From the NCBI GenBank assembly GCA_963716925.1, contig CAVQUX010000011.1, positions 177,349-241,348 on the forward strand: a DNA stretch of 64,000 nt. Direction: 5' to 3'. The first letter of the stretch is position 1, and every line of letters begins with the position of its first letter. Shown here piece after piece: positions 53,074 to 60,001 of this stretch. A program made the position numbers and the translations under genes. The DNA is from DAISKN01 sp963716925 (GTDB taxonomy: Bacteria; Acidobacteriota; Vicinamibacteria; Marinacidobacterales; SMYC01). The notes under the pieces are model-generated. The model was not told where the DNA came from. It ran no database searches and was given only the letters and a program-made list of their open reading frames with translations.

Positions 53074-53907
53074 TCACCGCACTCCGATTCTCACGGAGCG
53101 CCAAGGAAGCTCGCAGCCCGCTGCCGACGTGCCCGACTCCGCCTGGGGGTAGGCCACTTTCCACGTCCCTCGCACGGACGCGAGCGGGGCCGCCCGTCCG
53201 ATCTCCCTTTCGAGGCGCTGGTAAACCGCCAGGACGCGCGGCACGTAGTCTCGAGTCTCTCCGGCGAGTTTCTCGGCGTTCGCACGGAAGTAGCCGGCGT
53301 TGAGCGGCCCGCCGTTGTACTCCGCCAGTATCATCTCCACGTCGTGGTAAGCGCCTCCGAGGAGATTCAGATAGCAGGCGGCCATTTCGGTGCTCCTCGC
53401 CGGGTCGTGCAACAACTCCTCGCGGAACTCCCAGCCGAGCTCGCGCGCGAGGACCCGTCCCGTCGGGGGATAGATCTGGTAGAGCCCTCGAGCTCCCGCG
53501 TGGGAGATCGCCGCGACGTCGTATCCGCTTTCCACGATTCCCACCGCCACCAGCAGGAGTGGATCGACTCCGGGGAATTTCTCAGTAGCCTCGAGCACCA
53601 TGGTCGCGAGCTCGTCGGCGATTCGCGGGCCGACCTCGGGCCTGGTCCTCAAAATGGCGTCCGTCATCCCCAGCAGCAGGCGGCGACGTTTGGAATCGAA
53701 TCGAACCCGTGACCTGAAGCCTTGAAACCGGCGTTCGCTCTGCGACAGCGCTTCGTTCACGTCGGTTCGAAGCTGCGCCAGCTCGCGAAACGTATGGAGG
53801 GCGAGCGATGCGCTGACCGCAACGAGAACCGTCAGACACTGGTAAGCGTAGTTGCGGAACCCTCTCGGGGACGGCCGGGGCGGAGGGGGCGTTTCAAGGC
53901 TTTCCAT
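53074..53907 (-). CDS. Membrane-anchored lytic transglycosylase (active-site Glu present)
   Basis: 277 aa from ATG 53907, with GAGGAG upstream. One N-terminal membrane helix (YQCLTVLVAVSASLALHTF, about 22-40), a coiled linker, then an SLT domain: catalytic Glu126 in VGIVESGYD, GARGLYQIYPPTGR and AEYNGGPLNAGYF. It should cleave peptidoglycan glycan strands with 1,6-anhydro ends. Close paralogue of 55435-56247. Probably expressed with the DUF1328-type gene 141 bp upstream from the sigma-54 promoter at 54317. Confidence 0.87.
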   Translation of the reverse strand: MESLETPPPPRPSPRGFRNYAYQCLTVLVAVSASLALHTFRELAQLRTDVNEALSQSERRFQGFRSRVRFDSKRRRLLLGMTDAILRTRPEVGPRIADELATMVLEATEKFPGVDPLLLVAVGIVESGYDVAAISHAGARGLYQIYPPTGRVLARELGWEFREELLHDPARSTEMAACYLNLLGGAYHDVEMILAEYNGGPLNAGYFRANAEKLAGETRDYVPRVLAVYQRLEREIGRAAPLASVRGTWKVAYPQAESGTSAAGCELPWRSVRIGVR

Positions 53908-54048
53908 GACCGAGTCTCCTCGACTGCTGCGCGTCCAATCACACGCTATCGAGCCCGAGATCGAATCCCCATTCGCCACGAACGGTATTTCTTCGGATCC
54001 ACGGCCCGGGGAGAACGCTACGAGATTCGGCACCGCGCGTCGGGAGAT

Positions 54049-54270
54049 CTACGGTGTTCTCCGGACGCAGACCCCGCGTAACAATGGAGGGTCTCCGTCA
54101 GGCGACCCGTTTATGCCGAGAACGGCGAGGGCGAAGAGTATCGCGGCGAGGGTGAGGAAGACGATGAAGACCCGTCTGGCGAGCGCGGATACGCGCGGCG
54201 CAATGCCGGTGTTTCCAACGGTCCAGGCCGCGGCGGCGATTACCAATGCTCCGAATGCGAGGTTCGTCAC
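54049..54270 (-). CDS. DUF1328-like mini membrane protein
   Basis: 73 aa from GTG 54270, chosen because GGAGGTGATC, a near-perfect anti-Shine-Dalgarno match, ends next to it. TNLAFGALVIAAAAWTVGNT, then GIAPRVSALARRVFIVFLTL and AAILFALAVLGI: two helices with the GNTGIA turn, plus a polar tail of about 20 residues. First gene behind the minus-strand sigma-54 promoter 54332-54317. Confidence 0.7.
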   Translation of the reverse strand: MTNLAFGALVIAAAAWTVGNTGIAPRVSALARRVFIVFLTLAAILFALAVLGINGSPDGDPPLLRGVCVRRTP

Positions 54271-54316
54271 GATCACCTCCGCTTGCTGGGCGACCGGCGG
54301 ATTGACTACGAACAGC

Positions 54317-54332
54317 AGCAAGCGACATGCCA
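54317..54332 (-). promoter_or_regulatory. Sigma-54 (-24/-12) promoter
   Basis: Minus strand reads TGGCAT-GTCGC-TTGCT: GG and GC separated by exactly 10 bp, matching TGGCAY-N5-TTGCW in every fixed position. It lies 47 bp upstream of the DUF1328-like start, giving a leader of about 35 nt. Faces away from the promoter at 54527. Confidence 0.85.
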
Positions 54333-54526
54333 CCGCGAAGTCCCGCGCGCGTGCGCGGACCGTTGAGCCCGTCTTTCCCTGGCCTTATCGGACCTTGCCC
54401 GCGGTTCCGCGCCCGCGTGTAGTTCCTGCAATGCGTCTCACCTTCGAGGGCAGTTCTTACCCGCTGATCTTCTCCGCGGGAGCGAAGGGAGGTAGGAAAC
54501 GCCAGATGCGCCTCGCTCTCGACCCG

Positions 54527-54542
54527 TGGCATGGAAGTTGCT
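54527..54542 (+). promoter_or_regulatory. Sigma-54 (-24/-12) promoter
   Basis: TGGCAT-GGAAG-TTGCT, perfect match and spacing, 30 bp upstream of the BON gene start. With 54317-54332 it makes a divergent pair sharing a 194-bp region that should hold the activator sites; no palindrome there is convincing by eye. Confidence 0.85.
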
Positions 54543-54572
54543 CCGTTGCCGTCGAAGATCGAGGAGGAAACC

Positions 54573-55256
54573 ATGGGAAAGCTCACTAGCGAGACTGCAT
54601 TCGTGCGAGCCGGGCTGCTGCTTCTCTGTCTCATCGTTCTCGTCGGAGTGCTCTACCTGACGAGACGCCGCGACGTCGACATGGACGTCGCTGGAACCGG
54701 CAAGGCGGTGGCCGGGGACCTGGAGCGAGCGGCGGAGGCCGTTCGGGACACCTCGGAGGACGCGTTCTTGACGGCGAAAGTGAAGACGGCGCTGGCGTTG
54801 TCGAGGTCCACTTCCGCGATGGCCGTGGACATCGATTCCAACGACGGCACGGTGACCCTCACCGGGGCGGTCCCATCGAACGAGATCCGGGAGGCGGTGT
54901 TGGAGATCGCGCGCGATACGGAAGGCGTCATGGCGGTCGTCGATCGACTACAGGTCGATGCGCGCGCGGTTCCGGAGACGAACCGAGAAGCGCTGGCGAA
55001 GCGGTTGACGGAGCTCGAGATCGAGAGTGCGGTTTACGAACGGCTCCTCCAGGCCGAGGGAATCGACGCCAAGTGGATTCGAATTCGGGTGGACGGACGC
55101 GTCGTCTTTGTCGCCGGAAGCGTGCAGGATTCGGCTCAGAAGGAGCGCGTGAGCGCCCTGGTGGCGTCGGTCGCCGGCGTCGAGAGTGTGGTGAACGAGC
55201 TGGAGGTTTCTCATCGCGCGGCGGGCATGGCTGCGGCGATCTCGGCGCCGCGTTGA
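54573..55256 (+). CDS. Membrane-anchored double BON-domain protein
   Basis: 227 aa from ATG 54573 with GAGGAGG upstream. Membrane helix about 13-30 (GLLLLCLIVLVGVLYL), BON 1 about 65-135 (TAKVKTALALS, DGTVTLTGAVPSNEIREAVL), BON 2 about 145-220 (DGRVVFVAGSVQDSAQKERV, VAGVESVVNELEV). BON proteins such as OsmY bind lipid surfaces and rise under osmotic or envelope stress. Controlled by the sigma-54 promoter at 54527. Confidence 0.88.
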   Translation: MGKLTSETAFVRAGLLLLCLIVLVGVLYLTRRRDVDMDVAGTGKAVAGDLERAAEAVRDTSEDAFLTAKVKTALALSRSTSAMAVDIDSNDGTVTLTGAVPSNEIREAVLEIARDTEGVMAVVDRLQVDARAVPETNREALAKRLTELEIESAVYERLLQAEGIDAKWIRIRVDGRVVFVAGSVQDSAQKERVSALVASVAGVESVVNELEVSHRAAGMAAAISAPR

Positions 55257-55434
55257 AGGAGGAACGCGGACGCGCTCTAAGGTCTCCTCTCGATGAAAAT
55301 CCGGTCTCTCAGGAATGGCTGCCCGGGCGGCGGCGGGGGTACCGTCGCGTGAGAAACGGAGCACCGCCGGCGACGAACCCAGCGTGCGAAAGACTGCACG
55401 GCGGGCGGCTCACAAGGGAAGGAGTGCTCGAAAC

Positions 55435-56247
55435 ATGGCGACCCATGACTCGGCTCATCCGCTCGTCTCCGACCGCGGCTGGCGCACCGTCGCTTTGAAC
55501 GGATTGGCAATTCTGGTGGTGATCAACGGAGCTCTCGCCTTCTACGCCTTTCGGGAAGTGACATTCCTGCGCGCCGAGGTCCAGCGGAGCCTCTGGCGTA
55601 CGGAACAGCGGTATCAGAGTCTCAACGCGCAGGTGAGCTTCGCCTCGGACCGACGGCGGCTTCTTCTCGGCATCCGCGACGAAATACTGAAGATCCGGCC
55701 AGAGCTCGGAATGACCGGTGCGTACGAGTTCGCGTCCCTGGTCCTCGACGCTTCGGACAAGTTTCCCAGCGTGGATCCGCTCCTCCTGGTTTCGGTCGGG
55801 ATCGTGGACGCGCAATTCAATCCCGCCGCGGTCTCCGATACCGGAGCGCGAGGTCTCTACCAGATTCACTCCACCACCGGACGACTGCTGGCCCGCTCCC
55901 TGGGGTGGGAATACAGCGACGATATGCTTCACGACCCCGCGAAGAGCACGGAAATGGCCGCCTTCTATCTCGATCTGCTGCAGACGGCGTACAACGACGT
56001 CGCCATGGTTCTCGCCGAGTACAACGGGGGACCGCTCAACGCGGGATATTTCCGCGCCAACGTCAAGGCTCTGGCGACCGAAACCAGGGCCTACATCCCC
56101 CGGGTGCTCGACGTCTACGAGCGCCTCGCGCGAGACCTCGGAGTCCAGCGGACGAAGTCGCCGCTTCCCGTCCTCTCGGCGTCGGAGAGGAGCGAGCCCG
56201 TTTCTCTGGTCGCAGTGCCCGTTTCGGCGGCGGCTACCGGAGAGTGA
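55435..56247 (+). CDS. Lytic transglycosylase paralogue with Asp in place of the catalytic Glu
   Basis: 270 aa, GGAAGGAG upstream of ATG 55435. Same build as 53074-53907: N-terminal membrane helix (ALNGLAILVVINGALAFYAF), linker and SLT domain with GARGLYQIHSTTGR and AEYNGGPLNAGYF. But the VGIVES motif reads VGIVDA (Asp125), losing the catalytic Glu and the following Ser. Fold and substrate-groove motifs are kept, so it may bind peptidoglycan without cleaving it. 178 bp after the BON gene, possibly the same transcript. Confidence 0.85.
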   Translation: MATHDSAHPLVSDRGWRTVALNGLAILVVINGALAFYAFREVTFLRAEVQRSLWRTEQRYQSLNAQVSFASDRRRLLLGIRDEILKIRPELGMTGAYEFASLVLDASDKFPSVDPLLLVSVGIVDAQFNPAAVSDTGARGLYQIHSTTGRLLARSLGWEYSDDMLHDPAKSTEMAAFYLDLLQTAYNDVAMVLAEYNGGPLNAGYFRANVKALATETRAYIPRVLDVYERLARDLGVQRTKSPLPVLSASERSEPVSLVAVPVSAAATGE

Positions 56248-56350
56248 GCGCTGGCGGAAGTTTTTCCCGAGGCCATCGCCTCCGCGGTAAACCTTCCGAC
56301 AAAGTATCGGGAGCTCGGCGTGGGCCGAAGATTCCCGCGGGTGGCGCGGA

Positions 56351-56366
56351 TGGCATCGAAATTGCT
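56351..56366 (+). promoter_or_regulatory. Sigma-54 (-24/-12) promoter of csbD-ytxH
   Basis: TGGCAT-CGAAA-TTGCT, a third perfect match with correct spacing, 46 bp before the CsbD start. Confidence 0.85.
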
Positions 56367-56412
56367 CGCAACGATCGCAGGTAGGGAAGTCTTACAAAGA
56401 AAGGAGAAAGTG

Positions 56413-56610
56413 ATGAACGAGGATGTGCTGAGAGGCAAGTGGTTGAAGATGCGCGGGAAGGTCAAGCAGTGGTGGGGACTGCTCACCGACGATGACCTGG
56501 ATCGCATCGACGGGGACGTCGACGAGCTTGCAGGAACGCTGCAGGAACGTTACGGCTATGCCCGCGAAGAAGCCGAGCGCGAGATCGAACAGCGTCTCGG
56601 GACGACTTGA
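56413..56610 (+). CDS. CsbD-family stress protein
   Basis: 65 aa, AAAGGAG upstream. MNEDVLRGKWLKMRGKVKQW and LQERYGYAREEAEREIEQRL give the CsbD two-helix signature. Small, acidic, soluble, strongly stress-induced in many bacteria (general stress regulon in Bacillus, YjbJ in E. coli). Here it follows a sigma-54 promoter, an unusual regulator for this family. Confidence 0.9.
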   Translation: MNEDVLRGKWLKMRGKVKQWWGLLTDDDLDRIDGDVDELAGTLQERYGYAREEAEREIEQRLGTT

Positions 56611-56639
56611 GCGCTTCGATCGAACAACAGGGAGGAACG

Positions 56640-56966
56640 ATGGAAACGAACGATGGTCACGGATTCCTGAGCGGGCTCTTCCTCGGTGCGACACTGGGCG
56701 CGATGGCGGCCCTGCTGCTGGCTCCCAAGTCGGGCAGTGAAGTGCGAGCGGACCTCTACGCCGGGGGAGAACGGTTGAAGCAGCGTGCCTCGAACAAGGC
56801 GAACGACCTCATCGGGCGGGGAGAAGCCGCGATGGAGAAAGCCAGGGAAGCCGCACGAGAGACGGCCGACGGCGTAAAGCGCGGCGCCTCGCGGCTTCTG
56901 CGCAAGAGCGAGGAGGCGATGGAGGACGACTCTCTCACGCCGCCGTCGCTCTCCGCTCGAAGCTGA
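56640..56966 (+). CDS. YtxH-family protein
   Basis: 108 aa, GGGAGG upstream. One Gly/Ala-rich membrane segment (FLSGLFLGATLGAMAALLLA) followed by the family motif PKSGSEVRADL and a long amphipathic helix (GEAAMEKAREAARETADGVK). Membrane-tethered stress protein, 29 bp after csbD and probably co-transcribed. Confidence 0.85.
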   Translation: METNDGHGFLSGLFLGATLGAMAALLLAPKSGSEVRADLYAGGERLKQRASNKANDLIGRGEAAMEKAREAARETADGVKRGASRLLRKSEEAMEDDSLTPPSLSARS

Positions 56967-57016
56967 GATCGGACCGTGTCTGCTCGGGCCCGCGAGGGCC
57001 CGCGCCAGGCCAAGCG

Positions 57017-57055
57017 GGGGGGAAGGGGCGCTGCTGGCGCGCGGCCCTTCCCCCC
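57017..57055 (+). terminator. Terminator of csbD-ytxH
   Basis: 11-bp stem GGGGGGAAGGG (57017-57027) with 57045-57055, inner GCGC/GCGC pairing in the loop, then GTCGGGTCTTTCC. Confidence 0.7.
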
Positions 57056-57282
57056 GTCGGGTCTTTCCTTCCGCGACCTTTCCGCTCGTGTTGCTTCAGC
57101 ACGGTGCGCGCCGCCACCTCCTTCGCTTCGTCTCTGGAACTTCCCCGAATCGGGAATCGGGGTACATCCGGTGCCTTCCCGCGAAGAATTCCGGGAAATA
57201 CCGGATATCGAGCGCATCGGCATCCGGCTAAGCTGGATTTACTCCAAACGGAGCGCACGGGATCAGCGCTCCGCCCCCCGAG

Positions 57283-57311
57283 CGATGGGATGCGCGATGC
57301 GCATCCCATCG
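57283..57311 (-). terminator. Terminator of the 57313-57690 gene
   Basis: 13-bp perfect stem CGATGGGATGCGC (57283-57295) with 57299-57311 and a 3-nt loop, directly abutting the stop codon. No U-tract. Confidence 0.6.
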
Positions 57312-57312
57312 T

Positions 57313-57690
57313 TCATTCCTCAGCACGACGCGAGGATGGAAGGCTGCCGGCGCCGGTCCTCTGGTCGCGGCCCCCCGCCAGGCGCCGAACGAGCGCGGGT
57401 ACCACCACGGGAGCGGCGAGCTCGACGAAGCGTCCGGCGAGGCGCAATGGCGAGAGGTGGCGCCTCATCAGGAAGACACCGACCAAGGCGACTCCGGCCG
57501 CGATAGGAAGCAGGGGGACACCTGCGCCGTTCCGAACGGGCGCGACGCCGATCGGCCCGCCAGGCTCGAGGAACGCGCTCGACCTCGCTTTCCGTCCTCG
57601 AAAAAGCCGCGTCAGCTGTTCTTCGAGCTCCGACCGGCGCCGCATGAGGTCTCGCTTGATCTCGGACGAATGTCGCTCCACCGCACTCAT
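57313..57690 (-). CDS. Small membrane protein, stress-block type
   Basis: 125 aa, GGAGGG 6 nt before ATG. A charged N-terminal helix (SEIKRDLMRRRSELEEQLTR) recalls DUF3618-type proteins; hydrophobic segments follow (PLLPIAAGVALVGVFLM and the VELAAPVVVPALV region). Family uncertain. A terminator lies within 20 bp upstream of the start, leaving no room for a promoter between, so expression must come from read-through past it or from an internal start. Confidence 0.65.
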   Translation of the reverse strand: MSAVERHSSEIKRDLMRRRSELEEQLTRLFRGRKARSSAFLEPGGPIGVAPVRNGAGVPLLPIAAGVALVGVFLMRRHLSPLRLAGRFVELAAPVVVPALVRRLAGGRDQRTGAGSLPSSRRAEE

Positions 57691-57709
57691 CGAATCCCTC
57701 CAGCGAAAA

Positions 57710-57742
57710 TGGGACGCTCTCCTCTGACCGGAGAGCGTCCCA
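57710..57742 (-). terminator. Rho-independent terminator after the CBS-metallothionein operon
   Basis: 13-bp perfect stem TGGGACGCTCTCC (57710-57722 with 57730-57742), 7-nt loop; on the minus strand it is followed by TTTTCG. The clearest intrinsic terminator in the window. Confidence 0.8.
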
Positions 57743-57806
57743 TCCCACGACGGGGCAATCCCGGCCCGCCCGCTCGGCGAGGCGGGTCGCCGTCAGCGCA
57801 AGCGGC

Positions 57807-57962
57807 TCATTCCGCGGCGCATGCCGCGTGTCCGCAGCGGCAGACTTGCTCGCGCGCCACCTCGACCTCGGGCGCGTCGGCTCGATCTTCGCAGTAATCG
57901 CTGCAGAAATCGTCGCCGTCTACGGTGCAAAAACATTTCTCGTGACCACATTTTCCGCTCAT
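57807..57962 (-). CDS. Bacterial metallothionein-like protein
   Basis: 51 aa with 9 Cys and 2 His: CGHEKCFCTV at the N-terminus, DDFCSDYCED in the middle and CRCGHAACAAE at the end. CxHxxCxC, then FCSxxC, then a terminal CxCxH cluster is the plan of bacterial zinc metallothioneins (SmtA/BmtA type), which coordinate Zn, Cd or Cu. Superb Shine-Dalgarno AGAGGAGG 6 nt before ATG 57962. It starts 3 nt after the CBS gene ends, so the two form an operon ended by 57710-57742. Confidence 0.8.
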   Translation of the reverse strand: MSGKCGHEKCFCTVDGDDFCSDYCEDRADAPEVEVAREQVCRCGHAACAAE

Positions 57963-57965
57963 CAC

Positions 57966-58499
57966 TCACCTCCTCTTATGTATGAGTCGCGGGGTCCCCG
58001 ATGGCGCCGCAGGGCTCGTGACCACAGCGGCACGTATGGAGGCGAGATTCCATTCCCCCGCGCTGGACGCCCTGCTCGGCCGCGAAATCTCCTCCACGAC
58101 TTCCGCGATCTTCTCGCTTTCCTTCAGGCGCGTGGCCACGTCCGCCTGGGAGATCATGCCCACGAGCCGGCTATCGCCGTCCACGATCGGCAGCCGCCGC
58201 ACCTGGTGGCGGCCCATCAAGTCCAGTGCGGACTGGATCTCGTCTTCGGGCCAGCAGGTGACCAGCTCGCGCGTCATCACCTCCTCGGCGGTTGTCTTCC
58301 CCGTGTCGAGCCCTCGGGCGACCGCCCGGAGGGCGATATCGCGATCGGTGACGATGCCGATCAGGTTGCGGCTCTCGAGGTCGTCCACGATGGGCACGGG
58401 CCCGATATCCTCGGACTGCATCACGCTCGCCACCTCCTCCAGGGAATCGGTGGGTAGACAACAGAAGACTTCCCTCGTCATGACATCGGCACATTTCAT
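57966..58499 (-). CDS. Tandem CBS-domain protein
   Basis: 177 aa: two CBS modules (1-60: MTREVFCCLPTDSLEEVASV, LIGIVTDRDIALRAVA; 70-130: VMTRELVTCWPEDEIQSALD, RLVGMISQADVATRL) and a 45-residue tail. A stand-alone Bateman module, usually an adenine-nucleotide sensor. GGAGGAGC upstream of ATG. Co-transcribed with the metallothionein-like gene. Confidence 0.92.
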   Translation of the reverse strand: MKCADVMTREVFCCLPTDSLEEVASVMQSEDIGPVPIVDDLESRNLIGIVTDRDIALRAVARGLDTGKTTAEEVMTRELVTCWPEDEIQSALDLMGRHQVRRLPIVDGDSRLVGMISQADVATRLKESEKIAEVVEEISRPSRASSAGEWNLASIRAAVVTSPAAPSGTPRLIHKRR

Positions 58500-58605
58500 C
58501 GTAGCTCCTCCTGTGGGATTGCTGCCTTTTCCAGGCGCGCGGTTTCCTTGCCGGACCTCACGAAGTGCGTTGGCGGTGCTCCGCTTTCCCTCGGCCGCGA
58601 GCCCC

Positions 58606-58761
58606 TCATGAGACGCCGAGAAGGATGATGGCGCCCAGCAGGCCCACCACCGAATCGATCACGGCCCGGCCCAGGACATGGGTGGCGGCGGCGACGGCGA
58701 CGACGGCCAGCGACGAGAGCAGGGAGGCCGTTCCGAGGAACTTCCATGTCCGCTGGCTCAA
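58606..58761 (-). CDS. Possible small membrane protein (51 aa)
   Basis: TTG start; about 15 residues then LGTASLLSSLAVVAVAAATH and a second hydrophobic stretch VIDSVVGLLGAIILLGVS. The two-helix pattern is plausible for this block of mini membrane proteins, but no Shine-Dalgarno precedes the start and no family is recognised. The overlapping frame is Arg-rich shadow. Confidence 0.35.
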   Translation of the reverse strand: MSQRTWKFLGTASLLSSLAVVAVAAATHVLGRAVIDSVVGLLGAIILLGVS

Positions 58762-58782
58762 GATGATGTGGCCGTTACGCCG

Positions 58783-58974
58783 CTACAAGGGGAATGGGTT
58801 TTTTTCGCGCTGAGCACGGCGGTGCTCGCGCTTTTCGTCCGGCGGGAGCAGCTCGTCGACCTGCGGCTCCTCGGGTGGGGCGGCCGCGGGAATCGGGGAG
58901 AGGTTCTCGGGCTCGTCCAGCGATTTCTTGAAATTGCGCCTGGTAGGCGCTTTCGATCGGTCTTCTTTGCCCAT
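58783..58974 (-). CDS. Small charged, Pro-rich protein of unknown function
   Basis: 63 aa. Hydrophilic, probably disordered, starting MGKEDRSKAPTRRNFKKSL and ending REHRRAQREKNPFPL. No family recognised. The strong Shine-Dalgarno CAGGAGGAACG directly before ATG 58974 and the sensible composition argue that it is real. Between YihY and the possible membrane protein on the minus strand. Confidence 0.6.
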   Translation of the reverse strand: MGKEDRSKAPTRRNFKKSLDEPENLSPIPAAAPPEEPQVDELLPPDEKREHRRAQREKNPFPL

Positions 58975-59045
58975 CGTTCCTCCTGGCGCGAGGATAGACC
59001 GCCCCCCGCCGGGGCTGCCATACGGCGGGAACTGGAGGCGGAAAT

Positions 59046-59072
59046 CCTGACGGCTGTACTCCAGCCGTCAGG
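59046..59072 (-). terminator. Terminator of the ferritin-cls-yihY operon
   Basis: 10-bp perfect stem CCTGACGGCT (59046-59055) with 59063-59072, 7-nt loop; it overlaps the yihY stop codon. Confidence 0.55.
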
Positions 59073-59979
59073 CCGTCCGGAGCCGCTTTCGTCCGCTCTT
59101 CCGCCGCGAGCCGAACTCTCGGGCGTAGACGTGGGTCAGCTCCGCGCCGAAGAGGAGGATCTGCGAGGAGTAGTACACCCAGATGAGGATGATGATGAGA
59201 GAGCCCGCCGCCCCATAAACCGAACCGATGCTGCTGCTGCCCAGATACCAGCCGATCAGGACCTTGCCGATGGTGAGGAGAAAGGAAGTGAGGATCGCTC
59301 CGAACCAGACGTCCCTCCATGCGATCTTGGCGTCCGGCAACAACCTGTAAATCGCGGCGAGAAGACAGGTGAGCGAGCCGAAGGAGACGGCGACGTCGGA
59401 AACCCGTAGCAGAAGCACCTCCTCCGACTCTCTGCCGCGCGCGTCGAGATACGTGGCGAAGGCGCTCAGGCCGGCGCCCGCGACGAGCGACAGGACGAGA
59501 AGCACGCCGATGACCAGCACCATCGCGAACGACAGGGCGCGCTTCTTCGCCAACCCGAGGAGATCCTTCCTGAGGCTTCCCCGACCGTCGGATATGTCTG
59601 GAACGTCCCACATGGCGTTCAACGCCGTCTGGAGGCTGTTGAACACCTGTGTCGCCCCGAAAAGCAGTGCGCCGATTCCGGCGATCGAGACCGTGATGCC
59701 CGCCTCCGATCCCCGGGCGCGCTGGACGAGGGCCTGAACCGCCTCCGCTCCGTCCCTGCCGATGAAGTGCTGCAATTCGTTGACGATTCTTCCTTCGGCC
59801 GCTTCCACCCCGAAGAAGACCCCCGCGAGAGCGATGGCGAGAATGAGCAGCGGGGCGAGGGAGAAGAACGTGTAATAAGCCATCGCCGCCCCGTACTGGC
59901 TGGCGCGGTCCTCGGTCCATTCGCTGAACGCTTTTGCGAGGAGCGCTCCCAAGGTTTTCGCCGCGCGGAGAATGCCCAT
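59068..59979 (-). CDS. YihY/BrkB-family membrane protein
   Basis: 303 aa with about six hydrophobic helices. Family signatures: AMAYYTFFSLAPLLILAIAL near the N-terminus, FGATQVFNSLQTALNAMWDV, and SSIGSVYGAAGSLIIILIWV then YYSSQILLFGAELTHVYA. Inner-membrane protein of uncertain function, formerly misannotated as RNase BN. Third gene of an operon with the ferritin-like and phospholipase D-type genes, 22 bp after the latter. Confidence 0.92.
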   Translation of the reverse strand: MGILRAAKTLGALLAKAFSEWTEDRASQYGAAMAYYTFFSLAPLLILAIALAGVFFGVEAAEGRIVNELQHFIGRDGAEAVQALVQRARGSEAGITVSIAGIGALLFGATQVFNSLQTALNAMWDVPDISDGRGSLRKDLLGLAKKRALSFAMVLVIGVLLVLSLVAGAGLSAFATYLDARGRESEEVLLLRVSDVAVSFGSLTCLLAAIYRLLPDAKIAWRDVWFGAILTSFLLTIGKVLIGWYLGSSSIGSVYGAAGSLIIILIWVYYSSQILLFGAELTHVYAREFGSRRKSGRKRLRTA

Positions 59980-60001
59980 CGTTCCTCGGTGAGATTCGGA
60001 G

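Larger units (their letters stand above)
56967..57312. other. Gap holding two terminators only
   Basis: 346 bp between convergent genes. Contains the hairpins at 57017-57055 and 57283-57311; the open frames across it are Arg/Gly/Pro-rich and unsupported. Confidence 0.6.

Noticed and set aside
58530..58560. Possible -24/-12 element before the CBS gene (minus strand CGGCAAGGAAACCGC)
   Set aside because: Spacing is right but the -12 box reads CCGC rather than TTGC; too weak beside the three perfect sites.
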